Assembly (NCBI GenBank): GCA_964019055.1
Contig: OZ025210.1
Span: 7,831,547 to 7,895,546 of the forward strand
DNA from: Anthopleura xanthogrammica
Taxonomy: Eukaryota > Cnidaria > Anthozoa > Actiniaria > Actiniidae
Direction of reading: 5' to 3'
DNA: 64,000 nucleotides
Numbering within the stretch: the stretch's first letter is position 1; each line of letters begins with the position of its first letter. Shown piece by piece: positions 12,160 through 23,619 of this stretch. The notes under the pieces are model-generated. The model was not told the DNA's origin and did not search any database. It saw only the letters and a list, made by a program, of their open reading frames with translations. The position numbers were made by a program, and so were the translations under genes.

Positions 12160-14040
12160 CATGAATTCTGGATTACCTATGAAAAAATATCTCTTTTTTC
12201 TTTTTCGCTCATTTGGTCAGGGTTTCTTTTCAACCATTCTGATTTGTATCTTACGTATTAATTTGTCTTCAAACAATGAGGCACGCGCCATGAATTCTCT
12301 TTATCGTAATGTGATTTAGCATAGCAATAATCCTACACAATTATCCATTTCATACCCAGTATGTCTTATGAATCTCTTAGTTGCTTTTAGCTATTATGCC
12401 ACACCTAGCTTTTAGGTTAGGAGTTTATTACTGGTTTCTGAATTGGAGTTATATTTAGCTATCAAGGTACTAAAGTTGTCAGAAGTTTTTGGTTATGTAC
12501 AAGAAGGTTCGCTGGTGCATGGGTTGGATTTCAGAGGTCCTGAAAAGAAGTTTCCATTGCTTCTCTGTGCCATTGTCGAATCTTTCCTCTGTTCCTTATT
12601 TATTGGATGTAAGTACAACTTGATACCATAGGTAACTACCACACTAAACTTTCTTCGTCATCATTTATCTGAGAATGGAGAATTTATAGAATAGAAAACT
12701 ATTATCTACTATTATCTATCATAATCTATCATAAAATTATCTGGCGTACCCAGTAAAGGAGCTAGAGGATGGTAACGTTGTCCCACCAAGTGACCTAAAA
12801 AATGCTACATGATCATTTCTTTTCCTCTCTTATACAGATTGTTGCTTTCCTTTGAAATCGCTTTCCTTCTTCCTGGATGCGGATGTTGATAATACTTTGA
12901 AGCATCTCAATGTGTTGGGGAGGGGGGGGGGATGGGGTTAAATAATACTTTCATTTTCATCAAGGGGGCAAGAAGTCATTTTGACTTGTTGGAAGTGGGG
13001 TTTAATCTTACTTTAATCATTGTACAGTTTCATACGTGTGTCCTCTGGAGCTTTCAAACTGTTCAGTTATATCTGAGACATGCGCGCACGTATGTCATAC
13101 CTCTTTTAATTCATATTTCTTTAGAAGATATTGCGTGAGCCTGTCTTTGTGTAATATTATTATTAACACCAGTTATTTGTCAAGACAAATTTAGTAGGAA
13201 AATTAAGACTTATACGAAAACATCTCGGCCTCGCGTCGCTTTCGACACCTCACACTCTTTAAATATAACGATCACTTCAGAAATAACAATGAAATCGCTA
13301 CTATGATCAAATTTTTAATTTTCTGATTTTTGATTTTTATCGAAAGATATTCGATAGTGCAGTGAAGTGTCACTTTCCTTTTTCAAATATCATTTTTTCT
13401 TTCAAAGATATTCGAGTTTAAAAAATGGCGGCCATTGTTCCTGATGACGTCATATACTCAAAACTTGACCAGCCTACGATTACGATAAGCTATATCTCAG
13501 CCTAATTTCAATCAAAATCAATCAAATTGAACAGCATTATAGTATTCTAGCTGTTCTTCAAAATTAACCATACAAATCAGTTTTCATAGCAACAGCCTTG
13601 GTTCCAGGCCACCCCTACCTAGAATTCAAGATTTTTGCATATCTGAATTTAAAAATATATGGTATCAAATGAAGCTTGATTAAAATATCTTTTATAGTCA
13701 TAGGCAAAATTTTAGTCAAGCATTTTTTGTTCAAGTGAAAAAATAACGAAGAAATCGCCGGATAGCAAAAAATGTTATTAGGGGCCTTGACACCAGTAAG
13801 TTGTCATAGCAACCATAGTTTGTGCTTTTTCATGTTACATGCTTTGAATACATGTATAGCACAAAGTTTAAATGACATTGACCAAATACTCTCAGGAATA
13901 TACTGACATTTATACTTAAGCAAAATGGGAGTTGAGAATATGACGTCATCGAAATCCTAATTAGCATAAACTTGTAACTTCAATATCTCACGAACTAAAA
14001 ATGCTAACAGGAAATGGTAAACGCCAGTTTTCTTATTTTC
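12160..14040. other. Intergenic, no gene recognised
   Basis: AT-rich sequence with several short open frames, none with family similarity. The frame at 12443-12631 ends near a donor-like GTAAGT but has no supported partner exons. Part of this stretch may belong to the repeat ending at 14545. Confidence 0.45.
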
Positions 14041-14044
14041 TAAA

Positions 14045-14545
14045 TAACTTTAACATGTTTTAAAATGGTAAGGAGTAATTACAAAATGTTATTAGAAATA
14101 TATTCTACACAGAATTTAAAGCTGATTCCAAAAATGAAAATAAAATGGGATGTCCCGAGCTCGGCGAGGTCGTTTTCCAGATAAGGAATTTTGAATATTA
14201 TCATCTTGACACGTTTTCGAAAGGAAATATACTTTAGTTCAATGAACCCAAGATCGTTCTCAAATGATGACAACAAAAGCACATTAAAAAGCTTTTTTTA
14301 TAAGTTCTAATAATTATGTTTTTTCAAACTTCCTCAATGGATTGATTTTTACTTACCTTTTGTTTTAGGACATTTAAAGAAAAATATAGAGTCCCGTGCA
14401 AAATTTGGGGTTTTCGGCCTGTTGAAGTTCAAAACGTGTACTGTTCCGCTAAAATTTCGAAGGTTGTTATGCGGTTTTCCACAGTTTTTGTGCGCGCGCA
14501 CCTCGTGGACACAAATTTAACAATCAAAAGTAGTCAGTCACCTTA
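14045..14545 (-). repeat. Interspersed repeat family T, copy 1
   Basis: Ends in GTAGTCAGTCACCTTAAT, the inverse of the TTAAGGTGACTGA-TACTTT end at 39659. The body shares CTGATTCCAAAAATGAAAA, the GTCCCGAGCTC block and a GAATTTTGAATATT block with 39659-40150 and, inverted, with 49500-49853. It has no coding capacity and is a probable non-autonomous DNA transposon. The left end is not resolved. Confidence 0.65.
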
Positions 14546-14592
14546 ATAACAATCATGAAAAAAAAAACTTTCCTGTACCGGACAATCACAAT

Positions 14593-14593
<1 letters not shown>

Positions 14594-14643
<50 letters not shown>
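14594..14643 (+). repeat. (AAT)n microsatellite
   Basis: About 16 consecutive AAT units, followed by GATGAT-rich sequence. A poly-C run lies further on at about 14780. Confidence 0.95.
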
Positions 14644-14647
<4 letters not shown>

Positions 14648-14649
14648 GG

Positions 14650-15583
14650 ATGATGATGATTATGATGATGATGATAATAAACGGGAATACCTTGCCCTAC
14701 AATTTGCACAAACACGGCATACATACCATCACTGTATATACCCTATTCAGGCCGTAGCTGAGGTTGGCGTTTTTTTTGGGCCCCCCCCCCCCCTTGCTAC
14801 GCCCCTGTGTACAGTTTGGCTAAGGCGAGTCATGTGGGTAAGTGTTCAAGTTTTTGCACTTAGTAAACCGCTGCGCTCAAGTCTTACATCATACGCAGCA
14901 TAATAGGTTCTGCCTAGTTTGAATAGGTTCAAACCGGGTATGTGACGTAAGCCCTTAGATGATGAGTTGCTGGTTGTCACTAGTTCAGTGTGTTCAAGTA
15001 CAGTTGTAAAGTGGTTGTTCATTATAGTGCAGTGCAACCCCAGCCAAACACTAGAGTTGGTAAAGCAGCACTCTCTCACTTTCAGTATAATTGAAAAGAC
15101 AATGCGAGGCTTACTTCCATGAGAATGGAAACGGAAACGAAAACGAGCAAGGGACTGGGACATATCAATGTCAGTGAAATTTGGATGTGTTTCACTGAAA
15201 AGAACCAGAGTTATGAATCTTCAAAAGTGTTAAATATTTATAGAGAATATATGGCTCGGGTGGACACCCCCCCCCCCCTCCCCCCAAAACATACTGGTTC
15301 TTATTAATCTCCCAGAATACTACTCTTTTCAGTTGCACAGAGATGTTGTAGAAAAGCTATACGTTTTAGAACTGTATTGAAAAACGACTTCTAGCTAGGT
15401 CCAAAACGAAAATTATAAAGCAGTTTTATAAAGATTTTTCTTGCCTTTGTTTTATGACAGGAGTTGTTGTCCAATGTTCTAATTATTTCAGGTGGTGGTT
15501 AAATTATTAAGATTTTTTTGCTTTATTTTTAGCGGTTTTGGTAAGCCGTTGGACCAGTAATTCGTCACAACTTAACAGCTATA
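14650..15583. other. Intergenic, no gene recognised
   Basis: Contains homopolymer C runs near 14780 and 15270 and a few open frames without recognisable products. Confidence 0.45.
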
Positions 15584-15745
15584 TAATGTGGGAAAAAATT
15601 ACGAGCTTAATATTCCCGCCGTGGTGACGTCAGTTATCGTGCTTGCTTCCTATTGAGTACTTTTGACGTTGCCCCTGACAACGTGCACTTTTCACCTTCG
15701 TGACAAAACTTTGGTCGTTCCAAGCTCAACTGAGAAGCGTAGTAA
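15584..15745. repeat. MITE-like repeat, GTTGTCAGGGGCAACG end
   Basis: The segment 15584-15686 (GTGGGAAAAAATTACGAGCTT to GACGTTGCCCCTGACAAC) recurs inverted at 18105-18200. The flanking segment with TTCCAAGCTCAACTGAGAAG recurs in direct orientation beside both. Two copies of one locus therefore differ by inversion of the inner element. Confidence 0.65.
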
Positions 15746-16334
15746 GAGCTATTTATAACTTGTGGGAAGGACGAAATATTTTTCAACGACGATAAACTAT
15801 ATTTGAAGATTAGCAATAGCTGAAAATGTACTGACACCATGAGTAAATTCAGTAATATTCAACAAGGAATACCACATTCAACAAGAAAAGAATTGTCAGC
15901 TTTTGTTAATAATTTGAATTGGATATTTGAAGAGGATCCTAACTTGTAGGAATTCTTGTCAACTAAAAACTCGCAAACATTTACAACAAAAACAATAGAT
16001 GGCACTCATACTTCTGATAACTTCTTTCATACCCGGTCTGATAAGTAAGACATCCTGGTACACGAGACAAATGTCTTTTAAGCAAAGGGTCTAGTCGGTA
16101 CAATATACACAACAAAAAGATGCAGTCAACTTCTAATCACCAAGCGCGCTGGTCTTTTGGTCTATTGTTTTCAGGACCGCTTTACACGTCATATTTCACA
16201 CCAATGATTTTACAATAAGAACCTGTTTTGTTTATACGTGTTGTTGCTTGGCAACATATTTTGTATGTATTCCTTGCATGCACAATATGTCTGTACGTCT
16301 ATTTCATAGCTGACAGCGCGCGAATTGTATAACA

Positions 16335-19300
16335 ATGAATCTACAATACTTCTTCGATCTCAAGCGAAAACCAAGACGAAAAATCATAAAGTGGCTTCGT
16401 AATAGGTCTTTACTACCAAATCCCCTCTATTGTGCAGCCTGTAATGAAAACATGGTCCTCGATAAAAGAACGGAGAGGCACATCGATGGATATCGTTGGT
16501 AAGCAAGACTTTCCTTTTTAAGCAGTTTCCTTTTCATTTCTAAGTACGCCTGAAACATCAGTTAATAACTAGTTACTAACCATTGGTCATTACTTTTCTG
16601 AGGTTATGTTTGTATTACCAAAAATCTCAACCTCACATGTGACAAAATCTTACTTAAACAGGAGGTGTTCAACTTGCCGGAAAAAAAGATCCCTTAGAAC
16701 CAAAAGTATATTTGCAGCCTTTCCAAAAATCTCTCTTGGAAACTTAATGCTGCTTATTTACTTTTGGAGCCAAGATTCAAGTAGAAAACGCGCTGCCATA
16801 GCTACTGGAGTGAGCAATAATGCATCGACAATGGTTTTTCGAATGCTCGAAGAGGTTTGTTCCCAATACCTAGAAAGATATCCTATCGAACCTTTTGGCG
16901 GTCCAACTTGTATTGTTCAGTGCGACGAGTCGAAATTCAACCTCAAGCCCAAGGTAAACAGTCTATGATATCTTTTCTCTTTTATATAGTAAGTAGAATC
17001 TATCAAAATATTTCGGGAGCTTTTCTGTAGAGTATAACTTCGGCTGCCGCAAGTCCGGCGCGCTCACTCTTTATCAAACTATTTCTATTTGTGACGTGCC
17101 GCAATATTAGTGTTAGTTTATTAAAAATTTCCATCGATTCTCCTACAACCATGATTGGAGTGCTTCTAGTGTTTACAGACTTAACTTATCAAAAAAGACT
17201 CCCGATAGCATATAGCGTGTTTTCTCACGTATAAGGCGCACCCCCAACTCAAACCTAAAACTCACTATGATTCCAATTTGAGAATGAGCTTTTGCCTAAC
17301 TATTGTTATCCTATTTTCACAATAAAACAAACACGTTCGAAGCGAAGTTGAAGCTCACAAGCGTAAACTATCCTAATCGGACCTCAAAGGAATGGTCGAC
17401 ATCTCGACCAAGGATTATTTTTCTTTTCATTTATATGATATACTATTTGTAAAAAAAAAACCTGATAACGGCTAGAATCGCAGCAATATTAACCTTCAAC
17501 ATGACGTAACCTAAGTGCTTTAGTTTTCGTCTTTTTCTTATTCTGAGTTCAATTTTCTTGTATTACAAAATAAAGTGAACTTATAATGTGTAGTTAACTG
17601 TATGGTTTTTTTTACCGCGTCTTTCGTTACGTCTCAGTGAATTTGAGACGCCGAACTTTCACCAACTCTTTTAAATCAGAAAGTTCAGCTCGTAATTCTT
17701 TCCCACGGGCAGAAGACATGGTTCAAAGTGCTTTTCAACTACCATTGGCTTAGGTTTGACACGTTCAATCAAACTAATGAGCCTATTCACGTTTTAAGAA
17801 TCGTTTTTAGTGCGCATGCGATTCTCACCTTCTGTTTAATTAAGAACAAAAGAAGGTTTAAACAAAAGAAGGTGAGAAATTCGGGATAGAATCGCAGGGC
17901 ACTGAAAACGACTCTTAAACTGTGAACTGGCTTATAGGCGAGCGATAATGTCTGGAAATCTACAACAAAATTGGCCATTGTTTATCTTTACTTGAAATTC
18001 ATCGCTGCATATTTTTATGTTCGCTTGACTACTGCATTTCTTCTTGGAAATGTTGAATAGGACTTACTTTAACTTGCTATAACTTACGGTATCCCTTGGT
18101 ATTCATGTTGTTAGGGGCAACGTCAAAAGTATTCAATAGAAATCAAGCATGATACTGACGCAATTAAGCTCGTGAATTTTTCCCACACTTTCCCACACAC
18201 AAGGACAACATGTGCTTTTCAACGACAAAACTTCGTGACAAAACTCGGTCTTTCCAAGCTCAACTGAGAAGCGTAGTGTAGTAGTGGTGATTAAATAGTA
18301 TCGGAAAATTTTTTAAAGAAAACTCTCGGCTATAAGGCGCACCCCTAAGTTTGAAATGATTTCACAGCGATTTACGATTCAAAAGGAAGGTGGCAGCTTT
18401 GATTTGCATATATATTCCACGACGGCTTTTTCCTTAGATAATGTTCGGCAAATAGCATTTGTCTTGACTTCAGTTACAGAACAGTTCTGTATAGCAGGAA
18501 AATTTACGTTATTTATTTTAACTTAAAGATGAATATGTTGAGAAAGATTTAAAAAAGGAAAAGAGAAAACCAATGAAAAAAGAAACAGGCAAATGTTAGT
18601 GAGAACGGGCAATAATTGAAAAGACGCCATAGTTGTTTGATATGCAATTTTGCAATATTCCTCAGCGGTCTCAGTTTTGTAGGTTCTACGCTTATCACTT
18701 GAGAAACATGAAAGTTTAGAGACATAATTTTGTCGTGACAACTACAATGTTGTTAGGAGCAAGGGCATAAGATAACAATAAAAGAGCGGCAAGTGAAACA
18801 AGACTAAACCAATCAGAATCTTCGGTTCCCACACTCATAAAGAAATGCCCACGTGCCTTTCCGATCACCTCGTGCCGTTGCCCTTAACAACATTACACTT
18901 TTGACGGTAAAACTTACCGTATTTACTCGTTTAGACGCCGCCCCCGAATAGACGCCGCCCTCAAATAAACACCACACATGGGACTAAAATTATTAATAGA
19001 CGCCACACCCGAATACACGCCGCATATACGGTGCGGCGTTTATTTGAGGAAAAAAAATGATGATAAATCATAAAGAACAAGTATACCGTATTTGTTTATT
19101 ATTTATTTATATTTATTTATCCCCTCATTTAGTACAACAGAGGACGTCGTCGCGAGGAAATATGGGTATTTGGTGTGATAACCACAGCTTATCAACCAGC
19201 AAGGGGATATTACCAAGTCGTTTCAAACAGGGACAGGAGAACACTTTTGCCGATTCTTGACCGGTGCCTAAAGCCTGGTAGTGTGTTACATACCGATGAC

Positions 19301-19597
19301 TGGGGTGCGTACGATCAACTAGAAGTCCATCTTCCCAATAAGATATCAACCCACAGAGTGGTCAACCACTCTCTGAATTTCGTTGATCCTGTTACTGGTG
19401 TCCATACCCAGAATATCGAATCAAAATGGAACCAGTTAAAGCAGAAAATCAAGGAACGAAGGGGGTTGTCAAGCGACGACATTGATTATTATTTAAATGA
19501 AAGAATATGGCGGGAATGGTACGGACCGACAGATGAAGACATTTTGGCAAATTTGTTCGTATCCATTTCCATTCTATTTCCCAATGTGCCTGTTTAA
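16335..19597 (+). CDS. IS1595/Merlin-type (ISXO2-like) DDE transposase, three exons, intact
   Basis: Predicted 306-aa transposase of the ISXO2/IS1595 fold, the family behind eukaryotic Merlin elements, expected to cut and join DNA in the nucleus. Exons: 16335-16498, 16662-16953 and 19133-19597. The first junction rebuilds a Trp codon (DGYRW/RCSTC) and the second is in phase 0 (KPK/YNRGR), recreating the family's DESKF...YNRGR block exactly, which strongly supports both introns. A zinc ribbon is formed by Cys33, Cys36, Cys57 and Cys60. The candidate catalytic triad Asp143 (CDESKF), Asp207 (HTDDWGAY) and Glu248 (QNIESKW) is complete. Intron 2 is 2.18 kb and has collected several MITEs. No stop or frameshift is present. 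I did not find terminal inverted repeats around it. It could be a recently active element or a domesticated host gene; the introns and absent ends favour the latter, weakly. AATAAA lies at 19902. Confidence 0.88.
17780..17934. mobile_element. Foldback MITE in intron 2 of the transposase gene
   Basis: The arms GCCTATTCACGTTTTAAGAA and its imperfect inverse at the right end (TCTTAAACTGTGAACTGGC) pair over about 60 bases each, including TTCTCACCTTCT near the centre. It is about 155 bp long and non-coding. Confidence 0.7.
18105..18290. repeat. Inverted copy of the 15584 repeat
   Basis: 18105-18200 is the reverse complement of 15584-15686, beginning ATGTTGTTAGGGGCAACG. The following bases up to about 18285 match the direct flank at 15686-15745. 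It sits in intron 2 of the transposase gene. Confidence 0.65.
18749..18891. mobile_element. MITE with GTTGTTAGG terminal inverted repeats
   Basis: Left end GTTGTTAGGAGCAAGGGCA and right end TGCCGTTGCCCTTAACAAC are near-perfect inverses, about 143 bp overall. The ends match the 15584 and 18105 repeats, so all three belong to one family. The target duplication is unclear. Confidence 0.7.
18905..19100. repeat. ACCGTATTT / GACGCCGCCC foldback repeat
   Basis: Begins TTACCGTATTTACTCG, carries repeated GACGCC-GCCC-GAATA units, and an arm CCTCAAATAAACACC that pairs with GGCGTTTATTTGAGG about 80 bases later. It ends just before exon 3 of the transposase gene, so its ATTTATTT tail contributes to the splice-acceptor region. 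Confidence 0.55.
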
Positions 19598-20427
19598 ACA
19601 AGAACTATATGTAAATGAATTCGGGTCTTTATCTTCGTAACCGAAATCATTGCAAAGTGTTGGGAATGAGTTCATGTACTTGGACCATCCCCCCCCCCCC
19701 CCCCCCCCCGTTATCTTCAAGGGAAAGTACAAAAAATGGCAGTTCCCATTTATTTTCATTAAAATTCATCATAAAAAAAGGTCGGCCTCCTCGTGACTTG
19801 TCTCCGGCATGTGCTCGTTTGGGCTTTTATATATATTTATATCCGAAAATTCATTAGTTCCCAATTTTCACGCCATCGATCGAAAAGTATAGCTAAAATG
19901 CAATAAAAGTACGTCTACATGACACTAATTCTTGTACGTATATCCTTAATAATTTTTTCGTCTTAGCTAATAGAGTAGTCTTCGAATGATTAACTTATAC
20001 CTAAAACTTATACGTAAAGCACTGGACGCGCATTGCCGTCATCGTGTTAATGCCATATCCCTCCCTTCCGCCATCCCTTTCTTTCTTTCTTCTTTTCTTT
20101 TTCTTTTTTTCTATCTGTTGCTTGTTTATTTGTTATATTTAATTCCCCATTTCTTTCCTGGATCCGCCCCTGAACGTGTTAAAAAATTGAAAATGAGGCC
20201 TGTAGTCTTACTTAACGAAAAGTATTGTTTATACGCGACAACGATCAAATACACATTTCAAATTTTTAATGTTTCGAAAACATTTTTACTGCTAAACAAG
20301 TGTTACAATCGGCAAAATAAAAGCTCACATATTAGATTTTTTTTCTGTTGACATGGTTAAAAGCATGTCACATACATTCATATAATTTCCTAGGTTTCTA
20401 AATATTTAGGGTTTCATGATATATATT
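19598..20427. other. 3' flank, no gene recognised
   Basis: Contains a poly-C run at about 19690 and the presumed transposase 3' untranslated region. A TTTCTT-rich stretch lies at about 20080-20110. No coding exons are supported. Confidence 0.5.
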
Positions 20428-20557
20428 AAACAATTATTGGATGAGGTTGAGCATGATACGTAAATTATCAAGACCAAGGCCGTAGGCTGAGGTGAATAAA
20501 ACAGCCGAGGTCTTGATATTTACGATATCATGCGCAACCTCATCCAATAATTGTTTT
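20428..20557. mobile_element. Foldback MITE
   Basis: Left arm AAACAATTATTGGATGAGG continuing to TATCAAGACC, and right arm GGTCTTGATATTTACGATA continuing to CAATAATTGTTTT, are near-perfect inverses of about 48 bases around a short loop. It is non-coding. Confidence 0.8.
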
Positions 20558-20598
20558 ATTACAACTTTTTGTATTTCCATTTTCATAATTGTGACCTC

Positions 20599-20667
20599 TG
20601 AACTCGACATGATAAATGTATTATCTGTATGTAAAACCTACAGATAATACATTTATAATGTCGAGTT
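20599..20667. repeat. Perfect hairpin
   Basis: GAACTCGACAT, then ATAAATGTATTATCTGT, and their inverse ending ATGTCGAGTTC flank a central AAAACCT. It probably belongs to a second small inverted-repeat element adjacent to the foldback at 20428. Confidence 0.7.
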
Positions 20668-20773
20668 CACACGATATCAGGGATTGGCTGAGGGCTCTCG
20701 GCCAATCAGACGGGAATAAAATATATAATAAGTTTAATGACAGGTCTTATTTCAGTTGTTTTGGGAGATATTA

Positions 20774-23334
20774 TCAAATGACATCTTTCAGCAGCATGAT
20801 GATTGAACCGCTAATATATGAGCTCAAGTGCCCCAATACACGTAACCTAAAACTATTACCTTTTGATTTATCATTAGTGCTATACACCTCATCGATTTCG
20901 CGTTTTATTCTTGGAGTAATATATCGGTCCGAAACGATATCGTCGACGTCGTCACCGAGGGGTTGTGGTGCCTGAATGCGGGCTTCAAACACCTTTTTGG
21001 TTGATTCATTCAGACTCTTAAAGGTGTCACCCCCCACTTTCCCTCCCCTCCCAAAATCGTTTGGCAACCCGACGGCCACTTCCTCTGCTCTCGTAATTAT
21101 TTGTTGCATTGTCCCCTCCCTTTCAAGCTTGTCGACGAACCTATTGATTATATTTGCCATGTCTATCGCGGGCATTTCGTGGTTTCTGTGAATAAAGCAC
21201 GCAGAAAAGTGTTAGTGGTATCTCGTACTTCATAGAGTTATTTCCCTAAATATTTATTCAAATGCACGACTTTTGTCACATTTAAAAAAACATTCCTTAC
21301 TTTTTGCCACCGATTTCTTGTTCTCCTTGTTTTTCCTCGCAGATAGCATCTGTCGTCTAAGACAAACCAGAACAAACAAAACCAAATGAATGAATCTTAG
21401 TACTCTCTAATAAAGTTTTAGTTGTATATTATTTTCGTTCTTTGAAGATAAATTTTTATTGTATATACCTTTTGAACATTAAAGTGCAGTATAACCACTG
21501 CAACTCTTACATCTGCTGTTGCCAGTTGGTGGTCTATCTCAAACGATTCCCCGATCATTTCCTTATGGCGTAAAAAAACGGGACGGAGAATCGTCGAAAT
21601 ATTGTCCTGGAAGGCTAATCTATTTGAAAAACCAAAAGGCATATTATTTGTTTATACCAATAAGTCCTACTATCCAGTACCTTTATATCAGCTCTAATAA
21701 ACAAACAGGACCTAATTACGATCCTTAATTTGCTTGCGGTTTACCAGAGAAGCCGCGATGATATCAAGTGAAAACGTTCACTCCTTTGACGTTAAGCACT
21801 TGGCAAACGGAAATCAATTAATGTTTAAAATACTTACGTAAGTCTTACGAACACGGCTATATCAGAAAGGAGTTGCAACATTATTGCTCCGGTGGAGGGG
21901 AACAGCAACATTCTCCAACATAGCCCGTTTTTGTAAAATAACGGACTCATCATCGGTTTATCTTGAGTCGCACAAGAGACATGTTGGTGGAAGTCATCAA
22001 CATGCCAGTTCTGCGACCACATGGCTTGGATACCTTCAGCCGATTCGAGGTGTCGAGACTGAAAATCATATAGACACGAATAAACTTTAAGTCAGGTGTA
22101 TTAGGGTTAATGAAATGCAAAAACGAACGAACGAACGAACGAACGAACGAACGAACGAACGAACGAACGAACGAACGAACGAACGAACGAACGAACGAAC
22201 GAAAAATGAAAAATGACATGCACAAACAAGGACAGTGGATGATGTTAGTGCAGATAACCTTTTTTCAATACCCTCAATACCGATTTACATGAAGTAAATA
22301 GTTGAATGGTAAAATATTTATTGATTTGAGTGGTGCGGTCTTGCAACTGCGTTCTTTAAGTCAAAAAGGTTTATACTTCCAATATGTTAATGACTTCATT
22401 AAATATACAAAGTTGATCTGGTTCGAATTCACACAAAGCATCATTATTTCACTCACGGTTTACATAAAGAATATTTGTTTCTCTCTCAAAACGACCAGTG
22501 TTTAGTATTACTAGATACAACAAACACGCTAAAATACCTTAGTAGACGTCACAGACATTAACATATTGGAACAAGAGAGCAGAAATAATAAGAAATAATA
22601 AGAAACTTCTTAATACCGCGCGCGCCATGTGATCTTTTGTCATAACTTAAAGACGCATCGCTCAAATCAAGAAATATTTTACCATTCAACTTAATTTACT
22701 TCATGTAGAATCAATATTTGATATTTAATGTACATACCTTTGATATAACAAGATTCATGAGCTCGGAATTGCTGTCAGCCAAAAGCTGGTTATGGCGAGC
22801 AAGGTTTTCTTCTTTATGTACTCCCATTTCTTCGTTATTACCCCAGAATGTGCAGCCCGGTACACTGCATATCCTTCTTTTTACAGGGCACTTATAACTC
22901 AAGTGTTCTATTGCCTCGCACCTATTAAAAACTTGTAGTAAGAGTTCCCGCCTTCACTTATCGTAGGATTCACATAAACTTCTGGACCATATGATTTACA
23001 TTACTGAGTAAATCTCGCTCGCACACAATTTGTTTTATGACTTCTTGTCCAGCCTGCTTATTCACGGTTCATTTTCATAAACAATGTCAGACTGAGAGCA
23101 ACCTATAGTACGAGAAGCACTCCCGTTAACATCAATGATAAAAAAGGCAAAGTTTTCTTCATTTGATGCCGGTAATTTTGTGCGGCGTAGAATTCAACCG
23201 GTATCAAAGCCGAAGGATCACAAAAGAACAGACCAGAAATAAAAAGCCAATAAAATAAATTATACTCACAGCGGACTTGAGTGTTTTTCCTGTTCGGAAT
23301 TAGAGAAAGGACATTGGAAGTATTGGCGTTCCAT
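20774..23334 (-). CDS. Zinc-finger (TRAF-like) protein, six exons, function not certain
   Basis: Exons on the minus strand: 23334-23270, 22921-22738, 22058-21849, 21606-21469, 21356-21301 and 21185 to the stop at 20774. Phases agree at every junction and the total is 354 codons. ATG 23334 starts MERQYFQCPF. Residues about 30-65 hold CP...C....C (YKCPVKRRICSVPGC), followed by GVHKEE and ARHNQLL; the Cys/His spacing resembles a TRAF-type zinc finger. Exon 3 contains W-DDF and SPLFYKNGLCWRMLLFPS, reminiscent of a MATH/TRAF domain strand. The rest is acidic and helical with no family I recognise (exon 6: FVDKLEREGTMQQ...). The last exon has a donor-like GTAATA at 20859, so further exons to the left are possible. 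It diverges from the gene at 23620. An adaptor or ubiquitin-linked role is only a guess. Confidence 0.65.
22123..22203 (+). repeat. (CGAA)n microsatellite
   Basis: About twenty uninterrupted CGAA units, located in the intron between exons 2 and 3 of the minus-strand zinc-finger gene. Confidence 0.95.
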
Positions 23335-23619
23335 TTTAAATGATACTACAACAAAGAGAACTGAACGATTATAACGAATAACCTCTATTAACTGTGGAAT
23401 AACTGAGTAACAAGTAGGACTAATCGATGGAAGGTGTAGGCCTTATTCTGGTTTGGACCAATAGGACAGTTTCCTGTTAGCTGTCAAAAATACATCGGTT
23501 GGGAGCGCTTACTCTTATATTGTCCATTTACTTTTAACGACACGATTCGTAAAAATGTTTATCATTATGCAATACTTTCCAATTTTTTTCTTTTATGCTT
23601 GTTCCTTTTTTATAGCAAA
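23335..23619. promoter_or_regulatory. Candidate bidirectional promoter
   Basis: Only 285 bases separate the start codons of two divergent predicted genes. A CCAAT box (GGACCAATAGGA) lies at 23458-23462, near the middle. Such short head-to-head spacing commonly means a shared promoter. The + gene might instead have an upstream untranslated exon, since TATAG lies just before its ATG. Confidence 0.4.

Noticed and set aside
12443..12631. 62-codon plus-strand frame ending near a GTAAGT donor
   Set aside because: No acceptor partner, no similarity and no consistent neighbouring exon.
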